The position numbers and the translations under genes are program-made. Source: Streptomyces sp. NBC_01754 (GTDB lineage Bacteria > Actinomycetota > Actinomycetes > Streptomycetales > Streptomycetaceae). Taken from it: a stretch of 64,000 nucleotides of DNA. The notes beneath the pieces are model-generated. The model ran no database searches. It was not told where the DNA came from and was given only the letters and a program-made list of their open reading frames with translations. The stretch is taken from the NCBI RefSeq assembly GCF_035918015.1, contig NZ_CP109132.1, positions 2,914,001 to 2,978,000 on the forward strand. The letters run 5' to 3'. Shown here one piece after another: positions 52,209-61,074 of this stretch; the stretch's first letter is position 1; each line of letters begins with the position of its first letter.

Positions 52209-53216
52209 ATGGCTGCCGTCACTCTCGCCGAGGCGAGGAACAACACGCAGGAAGACCTCAACGTGAGCGTGATCGACGAGTTCCGCAAGGAAAGCGCGAT
52301 CCTCGACAGCCTCACCTTCGATGACGCCGTGAACCCCGCCGGGGGCGGGGCGACGCTGGAGTACGGCTACCGGCGTCTCATCACCCAGCCGACCGCCGCT
52401 TTCCGTGCGCTCAACTCGGAGTACCAGGCGTCGAACGTCCTCACCCAGAAGTACAGCATCGAACTCACCGTGCTCGGTGGCAGCTTCGAAGTCGACCGCG
52501 TCATTGCGAAGCTCGGCCCGGCCGCGTCCGGCACCGTCGCGCTGAACATGAGCCAAAAGATCAAGGCCGCCCGCACCAAGTTCCAGGATGCCGTCATCAA
52601 CGGAGACATCGCAGTCGAGGAAGACGGCTTCGACGGCCTCGACAAGGCCCTGTCGGGCAGCTCCACAGAATGGGGCCTCGACACGGTCACCGACTGGACT
52701 GACTTCGACACCGACCCCCGCGCCGAGCACAAGGCCCTCGACGCGATCGACGAGTGGCTGTCGCTGCTCGACGGCGGGCCGACCGTCATCCTCGGCAACC
52801 GGCAGGCACTCGCCCGCGTCCGGGCCGCCGCGCGCCGGGCGGGCATGTACACCAAGGACCCGGTCGACGGGCTCATGGGCCCCGGTGGCCGGCCGATCGT
52901 CCGGGAGACGTACGGCGGGATCATCTTCGCCGACCCGGGCGACAAGCCTGGCAGCTCCGACCCGATCATCCCGGTCCAGACCCGGACCGTGGACGGCGAG
53001 AGTGAGACGGGTCTGACGGACCTGTACGCCTACCGCGCCGCGCTCGATGGATTCCACGGCGTCTCGACCGTGGGCGGCGAGTTGGTCGACACGTGGCTGC
53101 CCGACTTCACGTCGTCCGGTGCGGTCAAGACCGGTGAGGTCGAGCTCGGCCCGATCGGCGTCGTCCTCAAGGCGACGAAGGCGGCGACTGTCTTCCGCAA
53201 CATCCGGGTGCGCTGA
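52209..53216 (+). CDS. Major capsid protein (HK97 fold)
   Basis: 335 residues. Typical features are the helical N-arm (MAAVTLAEARNNTQEDLNVS), the E-loop/strand region (GGATLEYGYRRLITQPTAAF), a long spine helix (NMSQKIKAARTKFQDAVING), and the P-domain strand GGPTVILGNRQALARVRA followed by the A-domain end. It directly follows the scaffold gene. Coat subunit of the icosahedral head. Confidence 0.92.
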   Translation: MAAVTLAEARNNTQEDLNVSVIDEFRKESAILDSLTFDDAVNPAGGGATLEYGYRRLITQPTAAFRALNSEYQASNVLTQKYSIELTVLGGSFEVDRVIAKLGPAASGTVALNMSQKIKAARTKFQDAVINGDIAVEEDGFDGLDKALSGSSTEWGLDTVTDWTDFDTDPRAEHKALDAIDEWLSLLDGGPTVILGNRQALARVRAAARRAGMYTKDPVDGLMGPGGRPIVRETYGGIIFADPGDKPGSSDPIIPVQTRTVDGESETGLTDLYAYRAALDGFHGVSTVGGELVDTWLPDFTSSGAVKTGEVELGPIGVVLKATKAATVFRNIRVR

Positions 53217-53668
53217 TGATCGACACCCCGGGCGGCGAGCACCGTAACGCGCTTGCCGCCGCGGCCGTCGTCGTCGACCCGGACGGTACCCGGCGACCGC
53301 TCAGTGAGGTACTGGCCGAGCTGGTCGGGGGTGAGGCGCAGCCGGTCGCGTGGGACGACATCACCGGCCGGCCCGCCACGTACCCGCCCGCCGCACACAC
53401 GCACACGGCCGCGCAGGTGTCCGACGCTACGGCGACCGGCCGGAGCGTGCTCACGGCCGCCGATGCCGCCGCCGCCCGTACCGCGATTGGCGCGGGCACG
53501 TCGTCCGTCGTCGTCGGCACGGGCGCGGCGGACGCTGCCGCAGGCACCCACACCCACACCGCCGCCACCGTCACCGCTACGGAGGTCGGTGGCGGCACCG
53601 CTACCACCGTCCAGGGCATCCTCGCCGAGCTCGCCGCCCGCATCACCGACCTGGAAGGGGATGCCTGA
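53216..53668 (+). CDS. Head fibre-like protein
   Basis: 150 residues. The pattern PPAAHTHTAAQVSDATATG and later AAGTHTHTAATVTATEVGG resembles the HTH-type (His-Thr-His) repeats of phage head and tail fibres. Its start overlaps the capsid stop by one base. Probably attaches to the capsid surface. Confidence 0.72.
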   Translation: MIDTPGGEHRNALAAAAVVVDPDGTRRPLSEVLAELVGGEAQPVAWDDITGRPATYPPAAHTHTAAQVSDATATGRSVLTAADAAAARTAIGAGTSSVVVGTGAADAAAGTHTHTAATVTATEVGGGTATTVQGILAELAARITDLEGDA

Positions 53669-53669
53669 C

Positions 53670-53864
53670 ATGGCCATCCTGCTCTCCCCCATCACCGACT
53701 ACACCGGCCCCGGCCCCGGCGGATGCCATTTCGTCGACGGCCGGGCCGAGACCGACGACCCGGCGGCCATCGCGTACGCGCACCGGCACGGCTACACGGT
53801 CGAGGAGACCAAGCCCCGCCGCAAGCCCGCCCCGGCGACGCCGCCGGAGACCCCGAAGGAGTAA
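53670..53864 (+). CDS. Small head-region protein
   Basis: 64 residues: ILLSPITDYTGPGPGGCHFV, then a Pro/Lys-rich end (RRKPAPATPPETPKE). It is tightly packed between the fibre and connector genes. No function recognised; short proteins here are often capsid accessories. Confidence 0.6.
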   Translation: MAILLSPITDYTGPGPGGCHFVDGRAETDDPAAIAYAHRHGYTVEETKPRRKPAPATPPETPKE

Positions 53865-53868
53865 GCCG

Positions 53869-54258
53869 ATGGGCCGCGTCTACGCCACCCCCGAGCAGCT
53901 GTCGGCGTGGACCGGCCAGGAAGCCCCGGCCGACGCTGAACGGCTGCTCGCCCGCGCCAGTGAGGACGTCGAGGACGCGGCACAGACCGCGATCTACGAC
54001 ACCGACACCGCCGGGATGCCGACCGACCCGGACGTCATCGCGGCCCTGGCCGACGCCGTATGCGCGCAGGTCGAGTACCAACAGGAGACCGGCGATACGG
54101 GCACTGGTGCGGCCGGGCAGTGGGATGAGGTCGAGATCGGCCCGGTCAAGCTGGGCGGCCGTCAGGCCCGGCCCCAGGCCGCCGGAGACGTCGACTTGGG
54201 GCCGCGCGCACACCGCGCGCTCCGCCGCGCCGGACTCCTCCCGGGGGTGATCTGGTGA
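53869..54258 (+). CDS. Head-tail connector protein 1 (gp6/gp15-like)
   Basis: 129 residues with the adaptor pattern: an N-terminal helix pair (TPEQLSAWTGQEAPADAERL), then VIAALADAVCAQVEYQQETG, and a strand EIGPVKLGG. Placed right after the capsid group. It bridges the portal to the tail. Overlaps the next gene by 4 bases. Confidence 0.78.
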   Translation: MGRVYATPEQLSAWTGQEAPADAERLLARASEDVEDAAQTAIYDTDTAGMPTDPDVIAALADAVCAQVEYQQETGDTGTGAAGQWDEVEIGPVKLGGRQARPQAAGDVDLGPRAHRALRRAGLLPGVIW

Positions 54259-54584
54259 CCCGGGTCCCCCGGTGGCTACTCCGCCACCGAGTCGTCATCG
54301 AGCCCTATATGGGGGACAGCGCCTACGAGCGGACGTACGGGCCACCCTTCGAAGTACGCGCACTGGCATCCGAGGTCATCCGGATGGTCCGCAGCCAGAC
54401 CCGCGAGAACAGCGGGCGGACGGTCGTCAGCACTGCCCAGCTCATCACCGACCCGGATGTGCTCTGCCCCGTGGAGTCCCGCATCACCCTGCCGACCGGG
54501 CGGATCACCCACGCCCTGGCCGTGGCCCATCACACCGCGCCGGGCCTCCCGGTGCCACAGTCGCTGGAGGTGATGTGCGAGTGA
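54255..54584 (+). CDS. Head closure protein (connector 2)
   Basis: 109 residues, GTG start (GTGA overlap). All-beta pattern (HRVVIEPYMGDSAYERTYGP, then RTVVSTAQLITDPDVLCPVE) typical of head-closure/stopper proteins. Prevents DNA leakage before tail attachment. Confidence 0.72.
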   Translation: MTRVPRWLLRHRVVIEPYMGDSAYERTYGPPFEVRALASEVIRMVRSQTRENSGRTVVSTAQLITDPDVLCPVESRITLPTGRITHALAVAHHTAPGLPVPQSLEVMCE

Positions 54585-54931
54585 CCGTCACCACCCGTGT
54601 GACGTGGGACGGGGATGCGGTGCTACGCGGCACGCAGGCCGCCGCGGCACGCGGTATCCGACTCGGCGTCGAGCATCTTTTGCAGGTGTCCCGCCGCCGG
54701 GTGCCCATCGAGGAGGCCACGCTGGAGCGGTCCGGGACCGCGACCGTGGACGAGCCCTCACTGACCGGGCACGTCTCCTATGACACCCCTTACGCGGTCC
54801 GCCAGCACGAAAATCTGCGGTACCGCCACGACCCCGGCCGCACCGCGAAGTACCTGGAAGTGCCTGCGGCCGAGGAGGCGCGGGCCATTGGCGAGATCAT
54901 CGCCGCGCAGGTGCGGCGGTCGATGCGCTGA
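54581..54931 (+). CDS. HK97 gp10-like tail-completion protein
   Basis: 116 residues from GTG 54581 (GTGA). Pattern RGIRLGVEHLLQVSRRRVPIE then VSYDTPYAVRQHENL matches the family that joins tail to head. Part of the connector block. Confidence 0.75.
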   Translation: MTVTTRVTWDGDAVLRGTQAAAARGIRLGVEHLLQVSRRRVPIEEATLERSGTATVDEPSLTGHVSYDTPYAVRQHENLRYRHDPGRTAKYLEVPAAEEARAIGEIIAAQVRRSMR

Positions 54932-55362
54932 TGTCGTACACGACCGATCTTCTTGACGGCCTGGCCCGCCTGCTCGATGCGGCCGGCGTCGGCACGTACC
55001 GGCCTACTGGGCCCTACGTGACCGGTGAGACAGCGATCACGATCGCGAGCATGCCGTCTGTCCCGGACCGGGTGATCTGCCTGGATGCGTACCCGGTGGA
55101 GGAGTCGGCCGGTCTGACGGACACGACGACTGGTGTGCAGGTGTGGACGCGTGCGGGGCCCGACCCGCGCGACGTCATCGCCCTGGACGACGCGGCTTTC
55201 GGGGTGCTGCAAGGGTCCGGCCCACATCTGTGGGGCGTGGCTCGGGTGCAGCTGGTCTACCGCCAGTCGGCCGCCGGGCTCGGCACCGACGCCACCCACC
55301 GCCACGAGCGGACCTCCAACTTTTACTGCCGCGCGCACCGCGCGGCCCCGAACCTCGAATAG
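54931..55362 (+). CDS. Tail terminator protein (minor capsid/gpU-like)
   Basis: 143 residues: SYTTDLLDGLARLLDAAGVG, then ITIASMPSVPDRVICLDAYP, then DTTTGVQVWTRAG. Helix plus sheet order agrees with tail terminators that cap the tail tube. It overlaps the upstream stop (TGATG) and directly precedes the tail tube gene. Confidence 0.75.
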   Translation: MSYTTDLLDGLARLLDAAGVGTYRPTGPYVTGETAITIASMPSVPDRVICLDAYPVEESAGLTDTTTGVQVWTRAGPDPRDVIALDDAAFGVLQGSGPHLWGVARVQLVYRQSAAGLGTDATHRHERTSNFYCRAHRAAPNLE

Positions 55363-55373
55363 GAGGGGTGCAC

Positions 55374-55934
55374 ATGAGCACGCCCACACCGGCCGAGTCC
55401 GTCACCGCACTCGCCCGCCGCTACCGCCTCGACCTCGACATGGGCGGGGGCGAGGACGACACCGGTGACTGGTCCCTGGTCCCCGGCATCACCGCTTTCC
55501 AGCCGAAGGTGACGCCGACGCAGCAGGACGTCACGACGTACGACGCCGAGGGCTGGTCGGAGTCCGCCGTCACCATGCTCGCGTGGTCGGTCGAGCTGAC
55601 GCTCGCGCACCGCGCGCACCCCGTCACCGGGAAGTTCAACGCGGCGCAGGAAGCCCTCAGGCGGGCCGCGAAGATGTTCGCCGCCGACTCGTACGTGTCC
55701 GTGCGGTACTACGACAGGCACGGCGCCGACGACGCGCAGCAGGGCATGGCCCTGGTGACGTGGGAGCCGGAAGGGGGCGGCCCCGATGCCGTCGACACCG
55801 TGAAGGTCACCCTGACCGGGTCCGGCCCGCTGGTCGAGATCGACAACCCGGCCGCCGACGTCGAGGGCATGACCCTGATGGCGAAGGGCACCACCAAGAC
55901 CGCCGCCGCGCCGGCCACCACTGGGGGGAAGTGA
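55374..55934 (+). CDS. Major tail tube protein
   Basis: 186 residues behind AGGAGG. The tail-tube pattern shows in TPTQQDVTTYDAEGWSESAV, then MLAWSVELTLAHRAHPVTG and the end GPLVEIDNPAADVEGM. It stacks in rings around the tape measure. Placed just before the frameshifted chaperones. Confidence 0.85.
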   Translation: MSTPTPAESVTALARRYRLDLDMGGGEDDTGDWSLVPGITAFQPKVTPTQQDVTTYDAEGWSESAVTMLAWSVELTLAHRAHPVTGKFNAAQEALRRAAKMFAADSYVSVRYYDRHGADDAQQGMALVTWEPEGGGPDAVDTVKVTLTGSGPLVEIDNPAADVEGMTLMAKGTTKTAAAPATTGGK

Positions 55935-55935
55935 C

Positions 55936-56409
55936 ATGGGATTCCAGGAGCTCGACGAGCTGCTTGACGAATCGCTGCGGCTCCCGATCGGGGGCCGCAC
56001 GTACGTGATCCCCGCCCCGCCCGCGAAGGTCGGGCTGCGTGTGACGCGCCTCCTGGCGGTCGCCGGCCAGGCCGCAGCGGGCCAGGAGTTCGACACTGAG
56101 CTGGTCGCCGACGAGGAGCAAGACGAGCTCTACGCCAAGGTGCTCGGCACCGCCTATGACGACATGCTCGCCGCTGGGGTGAGCTGGCCCAAGCTCAAGC
56201 ACGCGTCCGTGACGGCGATGATCTGGATCGCGAAGGACAAGGCCACCGCCGAGTGCTACTGGAATTCGGGTGGTGACCCAAATCTGATGGCCCCGAACCG
56301 GTCGGCGCGCCGGTCGGGCGGGGCGAATACGACGAGGAATCCGGGCTCTACGAGTGGTACGAGTACCCGGACGGGCGGATCCCGCAATCGGAATCGTCGT
56401 CGTCGCTGA
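55936..56409 (+). CDS. Tail assembly chaperone G (short frame)
   Basis: 157 residues: FQELDELLDESLRLPIGGRT then VPAPPAKVGLRVTRL-like segments and VTAMIWIAKDKATAECYW. It ends soon after a Ser/Arg-rich tail from the zero frame. Together with the -1 frameshifted product (GT) it binds the tape measure during tail assembly. The slippery site CCCAAAT (56277-56283) lies 126 bases before the stop. Confidence 0.85.
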   Translation: MGFQELDELLDESLRLPIGGRTYVIPAPPAKVGLRVTRLLAVAGQAAAGQEFDTELVADEEQDELYAKVLGTAYDDMLAAGVSWPKLKHASVTAMIWIAKDKATAECYWNSGGDPNLMAPNRSARRSGGANTTRNPGSTSGTSTRTGGSRNRNRRRR

Positions 56410-56594
56410 CGTGGGCGGCCATTCTCACGGAATGGCCGCTCGTTGAGGTCGACCTGCACCAGGTGTACGGCATCGACCTGGGCGACCGGGCCCTACTCGA
56501 ATCCCGGTCATGGCGCTGGATGCGGCTCCGCATCCTCGGTCTGCTGAGCACAGAATGCCGTCTTGCACGGCAGCTGAACCCCCCACCTAAGTAA
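55936..56594 (+). CDS. Tail assembly chaperone GT (-1 frameshift product)
   Basis: Joining 55936-56283 and 56283-56594 gives 219 residues. In the zero frame the site reads gaC CCA AAT, a perfect X-XXY-YYZ heptamer (CCCAAAT). A -1 slip continues into the frame GPEPVGAPVGRGEYDEESG, then WYEYPDGRIPQSESSSSLTW, LTEWPLVEVDLHQVYGIDLG and the stop TAA at 56592. A short hairpin (ACCGG/CCGGT, 56297-56314) lies 13 bases after the site. This is the conserved lambda G/GT arrangement. Confidence 0.85.
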
Positions 56595-56633
56595 CGCCCC
56601 CGCCGGGCGGATCCAATCCCCCGGAGGTGCCCT

Positions 56634-59141
56634 ATGGCGCTGCGTGTCGGTGAGCTTTTCGCGTCGCTGCGAATGGACGACTCAGCTTTTCGGCAGGGGC
56701 TCACCAGCGCCCGGCAGGGGCTTGCGAGTACGGGTGAGACTGCTACCAACGTCGGCCGGTCTCTGACGACGGGGGTATCCCTTCCGCTGGCTGGAGTCGC
56801 CGGTGCAGCCCTGAAAATGGGTGGGGATTTCCAGGCGTCGATGAATGGTGTGCGCGCGGTAACGGGCGCGACCGGCAAGGATTTTGACGACCTCCGGGAC
56901 ATGGCTAAGCGGATGGGCGCGGAGACACAATTCTCGGCCACGGATGCCGCCGGGGCCATGGAATTTCTGGGCATGACCGGTTGGAAGACCAACGAAATCA
57001 TGTCCGGTCTGCCAGACGTGCTCAATTTGGCTGCGGCTGGTAACACCGATCTCGCCAAGACTGCCGACATTGCTTCTAACATGATGTCGGGTTTCGGTAT
57101 CGAGGCGTCCGATACGGCGCGCGTCGCGGACGTGCTCGCGCAGACGATGCGGTCTGCGAATGTCGACTTGGAAATGCTCGGCGAGTCGATGAATTACGCG
57201 TCACCGGTGGCAAACGCGGCTGGATGGTCTTTCGAGGAGACCGCTGCTGCTGTGGGAATGCTCGGTAATGCGGGCATTCAGGGGTCGAATGCCGGTACCG
57301 GTCTCAACTCGGTATTGGCGACGCTCGCATCCACCACCTCCACAGGTGGCCGAAAACTCAAGGAATTCGGTGTTGCGGCGACGGGCGCGAATGGCAAGGT
57401 GCGCCCGCTCACGGACATCATGGACGACCTCCAAAAGAAGGGTGCCGACGTTGCCGACGTCATCGACATTTTCGGCCTGGAGGCGGGCCCAAAGCTTCAG
57501 GCCCTGATCGGCCAGGGGTCAAAGGGTCTTCGCGAGCTTATCAAGGACCTGACGAATTCCGGCGGTGTCGCCAAGGAAATGGCAGACATCCGCATGGAGG
57601 GATTCAACGGCAGCATAAAGGGCCTGAAATCTGCTTTCGAGGGTCTAATGATCGCGATCGCAGATTCCGGGCTGCTGGAATGGGCGGAAAAGTTCGCCAC
57701 AAAGCTGACGGGCGTCATATCGAAGCTCACGCAGACTGACTCCTCAACGCTTCGACTGGTGACGGTTATCGGTATGGTGGTCGCCTCAGTCGGCCCACTG
57801 CTCCTGATATTCGGAAAAATCGTTTCGCTGTTCAGCGGTGCGATTACTGGTCTGGCGAAATTTGGTAGGGCTGCACGGACGGCTGCGACAGCGATTCGCG
57901 CAATGTCCGCCGCAATGTTCGCTAACCCGATTGGACTGATAGTCCTCGGGATTATTGCGCTTATCGCGGCGCTTGTGGTGGCGTACAAGAAGGTCGAGTG
58001 GTTCCGCGATATTGTCGATAGCGCCTGGTCGAAGATCAAGGTCGCGTTCGAGAAATTCATGGTTGCTGCGCAGCCAATCTTCGACGCCCTGAAGGAGCTG
58101 TTCGGTCAGGTCGGCGACTCCGCCTCACAAATGTGGACCACCGTACAACCGCACCTCGTCGAATTGGGCCGACTCTTTCAGTCCATTTTCGGCAAGATCG
58201 GTGACGCTGTTCAGGGGTTTGTGCAATTCGCGCAGGACCTTTGGGCCAGGTGGGGAGAAAACATCCTTGGGATGGTGCGGGGCGCCTGGGGGGTCATCAG
58301 CAGCGAAATCATGGGTGCGCTCGGCATAATCCAGGGCGTCATCCAGGTGTTCACGTCGCTGATAACCGGCGACTGGTCCGGGGCCTGGGACGGGATTAAG
58401 AAAATCTTCTCGTCAGCCTGGGACATGATCGGCGGGATCCTTTCCGGGGCTCTCGAATTCCTGCAAAACCTGCTGTCGATTGCCTGGGATGCGATCTCCT
58501 ACGCGGCATCAAAGGCGTGGGATAAGATCCTCGATTTCTTCAAGGCGATCCCTGGGCGGATCGCCGGTTTCTTTTCGAATTGGTCTCTGCCCGGGATCAT
58601 AGCGAGGCACTGGCAGTCGATTAAGGACGGTACGGCCCGCAAGGCTGGGGAAATGCTCGCCTACGTCAAGGGGCTCCCGGGGCGGATCATCGGCTATTTC
58701 GGTAACTTCGGCGGGATGCTCGTAGGGAAGGGCCGGGACCTTATACGCGGCCTCTGGGAGGGCATTAAGGGGATGGGGGGTTGGCTTGCTGGCCAGCTTT
58801 CCTCTTTCGCGAAATCTGCTATTCCGGGCCCTATCGCTAAGGCTCTCGGGATCCATTCACCGTCAACGCTGATGCGTGACCAGATCGGCCGGTGGATCCC
58901 TGCCGGGATCATCGACGGTATCGAGGCTGGGGCGGGTGCCCTGGACCGTACGATGCAGAGCTTGGTGACTCCGCCCGCACTGCCCTCCCTGGCCCCCGCG
59001 ATGGCGGGCGGCGGCTCCCCCGGGCTGTCGTACGGCAGCTCCTCGCCGACGATCCACATCGAGAACTGGCACGCCGCCGAGCACGGGTCGCCCGACGACA
59101 ACGCCCGGTCCTTGGACTGGCTCTCGAAGGGGAGGGGCTGA
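56634..59141 (+). CDS. Tail tape measure protein
   Basis: 835 residues behind GGAGG. The start (ALRVGELFASLRMDDSAFRQ) and TP901-like core (AKRMGAETQFSATDAAGAME, then GSNAGTGLNSVLATLAST) are typical. Three or so hydrophobic segments lie near 390-470 (TLRLVTVIGMVVASVGPLLL, PIGLIVLGIIALIAALVVAY), and Trp-rich repeats (WDGIKKIFSSAWDMIGG) follow. The length suggests a tail of roughly 125 nm by the usual ratio. Codon third positions are visibly richer in A/T than in neighbours, hinting at a mosaic origin. Confidence 0.93.
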   Translation: MALRVGELFASLRMDDSAFRQGLTSARQGLASTGETATNVGRSLTTGVSLPLAGVAGAALKMGGDFQASMNGVRAVTGATGKDFDDLRDMAKRMGAETQFSATDAAGAMEFLGMTGWKTNEIMSGLPDVLNLAAAGNTDLAKTADIASNMMSGFGIEASDTARVADVLAQTMRSANVDLEMLGESMNYASPVANAAGWSFEETAAAVGMLGNAGIQGSNAGTGLNSVLATLASTTSTGGRKLKEFGVAATGANGKVRPLTDIMDDLQKKGADVADVIDIFGLEAGPKLQALIGQGSKGLRELIKDLTNSGGVAKEMADIRMEGFNGSIKGLKSAFEGLMIAIADSGLLEWAEKFATKLTGVISKLTQTDSSTLRLVTVIGMVVASVGPLLLIFGKIVSLFSGAITGLAKFGRAARTAATAIRAMSAAMFANPIGLIVLGIIALIAALVVAYKKVEWFRDIVDSAWSKIKVAFEKFMVAAQPIFDALKELFGQVGDSASQMWTTVQPHLVELGRLFQSIFGKIGDAVQGFVQFAQDLWARWGENILGMVRGAWGVISSEIMGALGIIQGVIQVFTSLITGDWSGAWDGIKKIFSSAWDMIGGILSGALEFLQNLLSIAWDAISYAASKAWDKILDFFKAIPGRIAGFFSNWSLPGIIARHWQSIKDGTARKAGEMLAYVKGLPGRIIGYFGNFGGMLVGKGRDLIRGLWEGIKGMGGWLAGQLSSFAKSAIPGPIAKALGIHSPSTLMRDQIGRWIPAGIIDGIEAGAGALDRTMQSLVTPPALPSLAPAMAGGGSPGLSYGSSSPTIHIENWHAAEHGSPDDNARSLDWLSKGRG

Positions 59142-59142
59142 C

Positions 59143-60042
59143 ATGGCCGTAGGCGACTTGGTGACCCGCCCCGGGCACATCCAGTACGGCGAACTGCTGC
59201 TGGGCCCCGGCACCCCCTACCAGTGGAAGACCCTGACCGGGTGGGAGGACATGCCACCGCTCGACTCCGGCACGGTGCCGCGGGCCGGTGCGCACGGCTC
59301 GTACCCGGGGCAGCTGCTCTCGCAGTCCCGGACGGTCGGCCTGGACGGGCTGATCGTCCGGGCCCCACGGGAACGCATCGGGGCGGTGGTCGGCGCGCTG
59401 TCGGCCGGCACCCGGCCGGTCGTCGACGAGCGGCAGCTCGTCGTCTGGCTCGACGACCGGGGGCCGCTGCTGTCGTGGGCCCGCGCGGTACGCCGTGCGA
59501 TCCCTACGGGGGTCGGCTACCGCATGGGGCTCATCATGGGCGGCGCGGTGCAGTGGGAGGCCACCGACCCGCGCCGGTACGGGCTCACGGAGTACGCCGT
59601 GCCCGCCTCCCTGCCGGTCGCGGAACCGGGCCTGGACTGGGAGACCGACCCGGGGCCCGAACGCCTCGGCTGGGCCCTCGACTTCGGCGCGGTCGGTTCG
59701 ACGGGTGGCATGTCTGTCACCAACGACGGCGACGCCGACACCCACCCGGTGATCCAGTTTCGGGGGCCGGTGCTTCGCCCGTCGCTCACGAACTTGACGA
59801 CCGGTGACGTCCTCGAATACGACCTGCCGCTGGCTGCTGGGGACGTGCTGACCGTGGACACCCGGGCGGGCACGGTGATGCTCAACGGGTCCGCCTCACG
59901 CCTGTACACGGTGACCTCCCGCAGCACGCCAGAAGAGCAATTCGTGCTGGCGCCCGGCACCACTGACCTGATCTTCCGGGCCGCTCCGGACTCCGACCCG
60001 GCCGGGACCGTACTCGTGCGCTACCGGCCCGCCTACTGGTAA
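59143..60042 (+). CDS. Distal tail (Dit-like) protein
   Basis: 299 residues. N-terminal domain with GHIQYGELLLGPGTPYQWKT, the ring-forming belt, then a second strand-rich domain (NDGDADTHPVIQFRGPVLRP) typical of phage-tail family Dit proteins. It starts one base after the tape measure stop. It forms the hub of the tail tip. Confidence 0.82.
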   Translation: MAVGDLVTRPGHIQYGELLLGPGTPYQWKTLTGWEDMPPLDSGTVPRAGAHGSYPGQLLSQSRTVGLDGLIVRAPRERIGAVVGALSAGTRPVVDERQLVVWLDDRGPLLSWARAVRRAIPTGVGYRMGLIMGGAVQWEATDPRRYGLTEYAVPASLPVAEPGLDWETDPGPERLGWALDFGAVGSTGGMSVTNDGDADTHPVIQFRGPVLRPSLTNLTTGDVLEYDLPLAAGDVLTVDTRAGTVMLNGSASRLYTVTSRSTPEEQFVLAPGTTDLIFRAAPDSDPAGTVLVRYRPAYW

Positions 60043-60051
60043 GGACCCCTC

Positions 60052-61065
60052 ATGTCTGTGCGCTCCGCATGGCTGCTGCCCGGCGGTACCGAGCCGGGGC
60101 AGACCCGCGAAGATACCCGCCTGTCCCCACTCGGCACGATGACGCCCGCCGGCCCGCTGACCACCCGGCCTGGTGTGATCCCGGGCGGGGCCCCATTCGC
60201 GGCGTCGGGGGCCGGCGCGATGTCGCTACAGGTCGGCACCGGCCGCGCGGTCGCTCAGGGCACCACCGCACAGGGCGCGTACCCGGTCGCGGTCGATGCC
60301 CCGGTCGTGGTCGATTTCGACGCCGGAGATGCGCTGCACGACCGGATCGACACGGTGGCCGTCCGTGTCCTTGACGGGCTGTACGACGTGTCAGAGCAGA
60401 CCGCAGCGGTAGTCGAGGTGGTCAAGGGTGAGGCTGCGGCGACTCCGGCCCCGGCCACCCTGGGCCCGGCCTGTGTGCCCCTGTGGGATGTCACGGTGCC
60501 TGCCGGGGCGTCGGCCGGTGTCGGCGGGATCGACTGGGGCAGCGCCCTGACGGACCGCCGCCGGTACACGGTCTCAGCTGGCGGCATCGTGCCGCGCGGT
60601 GCGCTCGGTGACGCAGGTACGTACGACGGGCAGTACGCCGACGTCGGCGGCATCCTGTACCGCTGGTCGACCAGTGCCGGTGCGTGGCAGGTCTACCGGG
60701 CGCCTGAGGAGACGGTGCCGTGGATCACCGCCTCCCTCGCCTCCGCGTACAGCCACAACGGCAACGCCCTGGGCAGCGTCCGGTATCGCCGGATCACGGT
60801 AGCGGGCATCCCGCACATGCAGTGGCGGGGCGGCGTGAGCTGGACGACGTCCGGCACCCTACCGGCCAACGGCGAAATCCTCAGCGCTGTACTGCCGGGC
60901 GCGTACCGGCCCGCGGTGCTCAAGTCGGTGCCGATCTCCGCAGGTGGTGTGCCGATCAAGCTTGACTTCCAGACCGGGGGCGTGGTCCGGCTCATCGCGT
61001 CGTCGTCGTCGGCCGTGACGACCTGGGCGAGCCTTGACGGGGCCCTCTACCCGCTCGACAGCTGA
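60052..61065 (+). CDS. Tail tip/fibre protein
   Basis: 337 residues. An N-terminal part of the type found in actinophage minor tail proteins (PGVIPGGAPFAASGAGAMSL, then GTGRAVAQGTTAQGAYPVAV) precedes a C-terminal strand-rich part (YSHNGNALGSVRYRRITVAG). Likely a receptor-binding or baseplate component. Confidence 0.7.
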   Translation: MSVRSAWLLPGGTEPGQTREDTRLSPLGTMTPAGPLTTRPGVIPGGAPFAASGAGAMSLQVGTGRAVAQGTTAQGAYPVAVDAPVVVDFDAGDALHDRIDTVAVRVLDGLYDVSEQTAAVVEVVKGEAAATPAPATLGPACVPLWDVTVPAGASAGVGGIDWGSALTDRRRYTVSAGGIVPRGALGDAGTYDGQYADVGGILYRWSTSAGAWQVYRAPEETVPWITASLASAYSHNGNALGSVRYRRITVAGIPHMQWRGGVSWTTSGTLPANGEILSAVLPGAYRPAVLKSVPISAGGVPIKLDFQTGGVVRLIASSSSAVTTWASLDGALYPLDS

Positions 61066-61074
61066 GGAGGCGTC

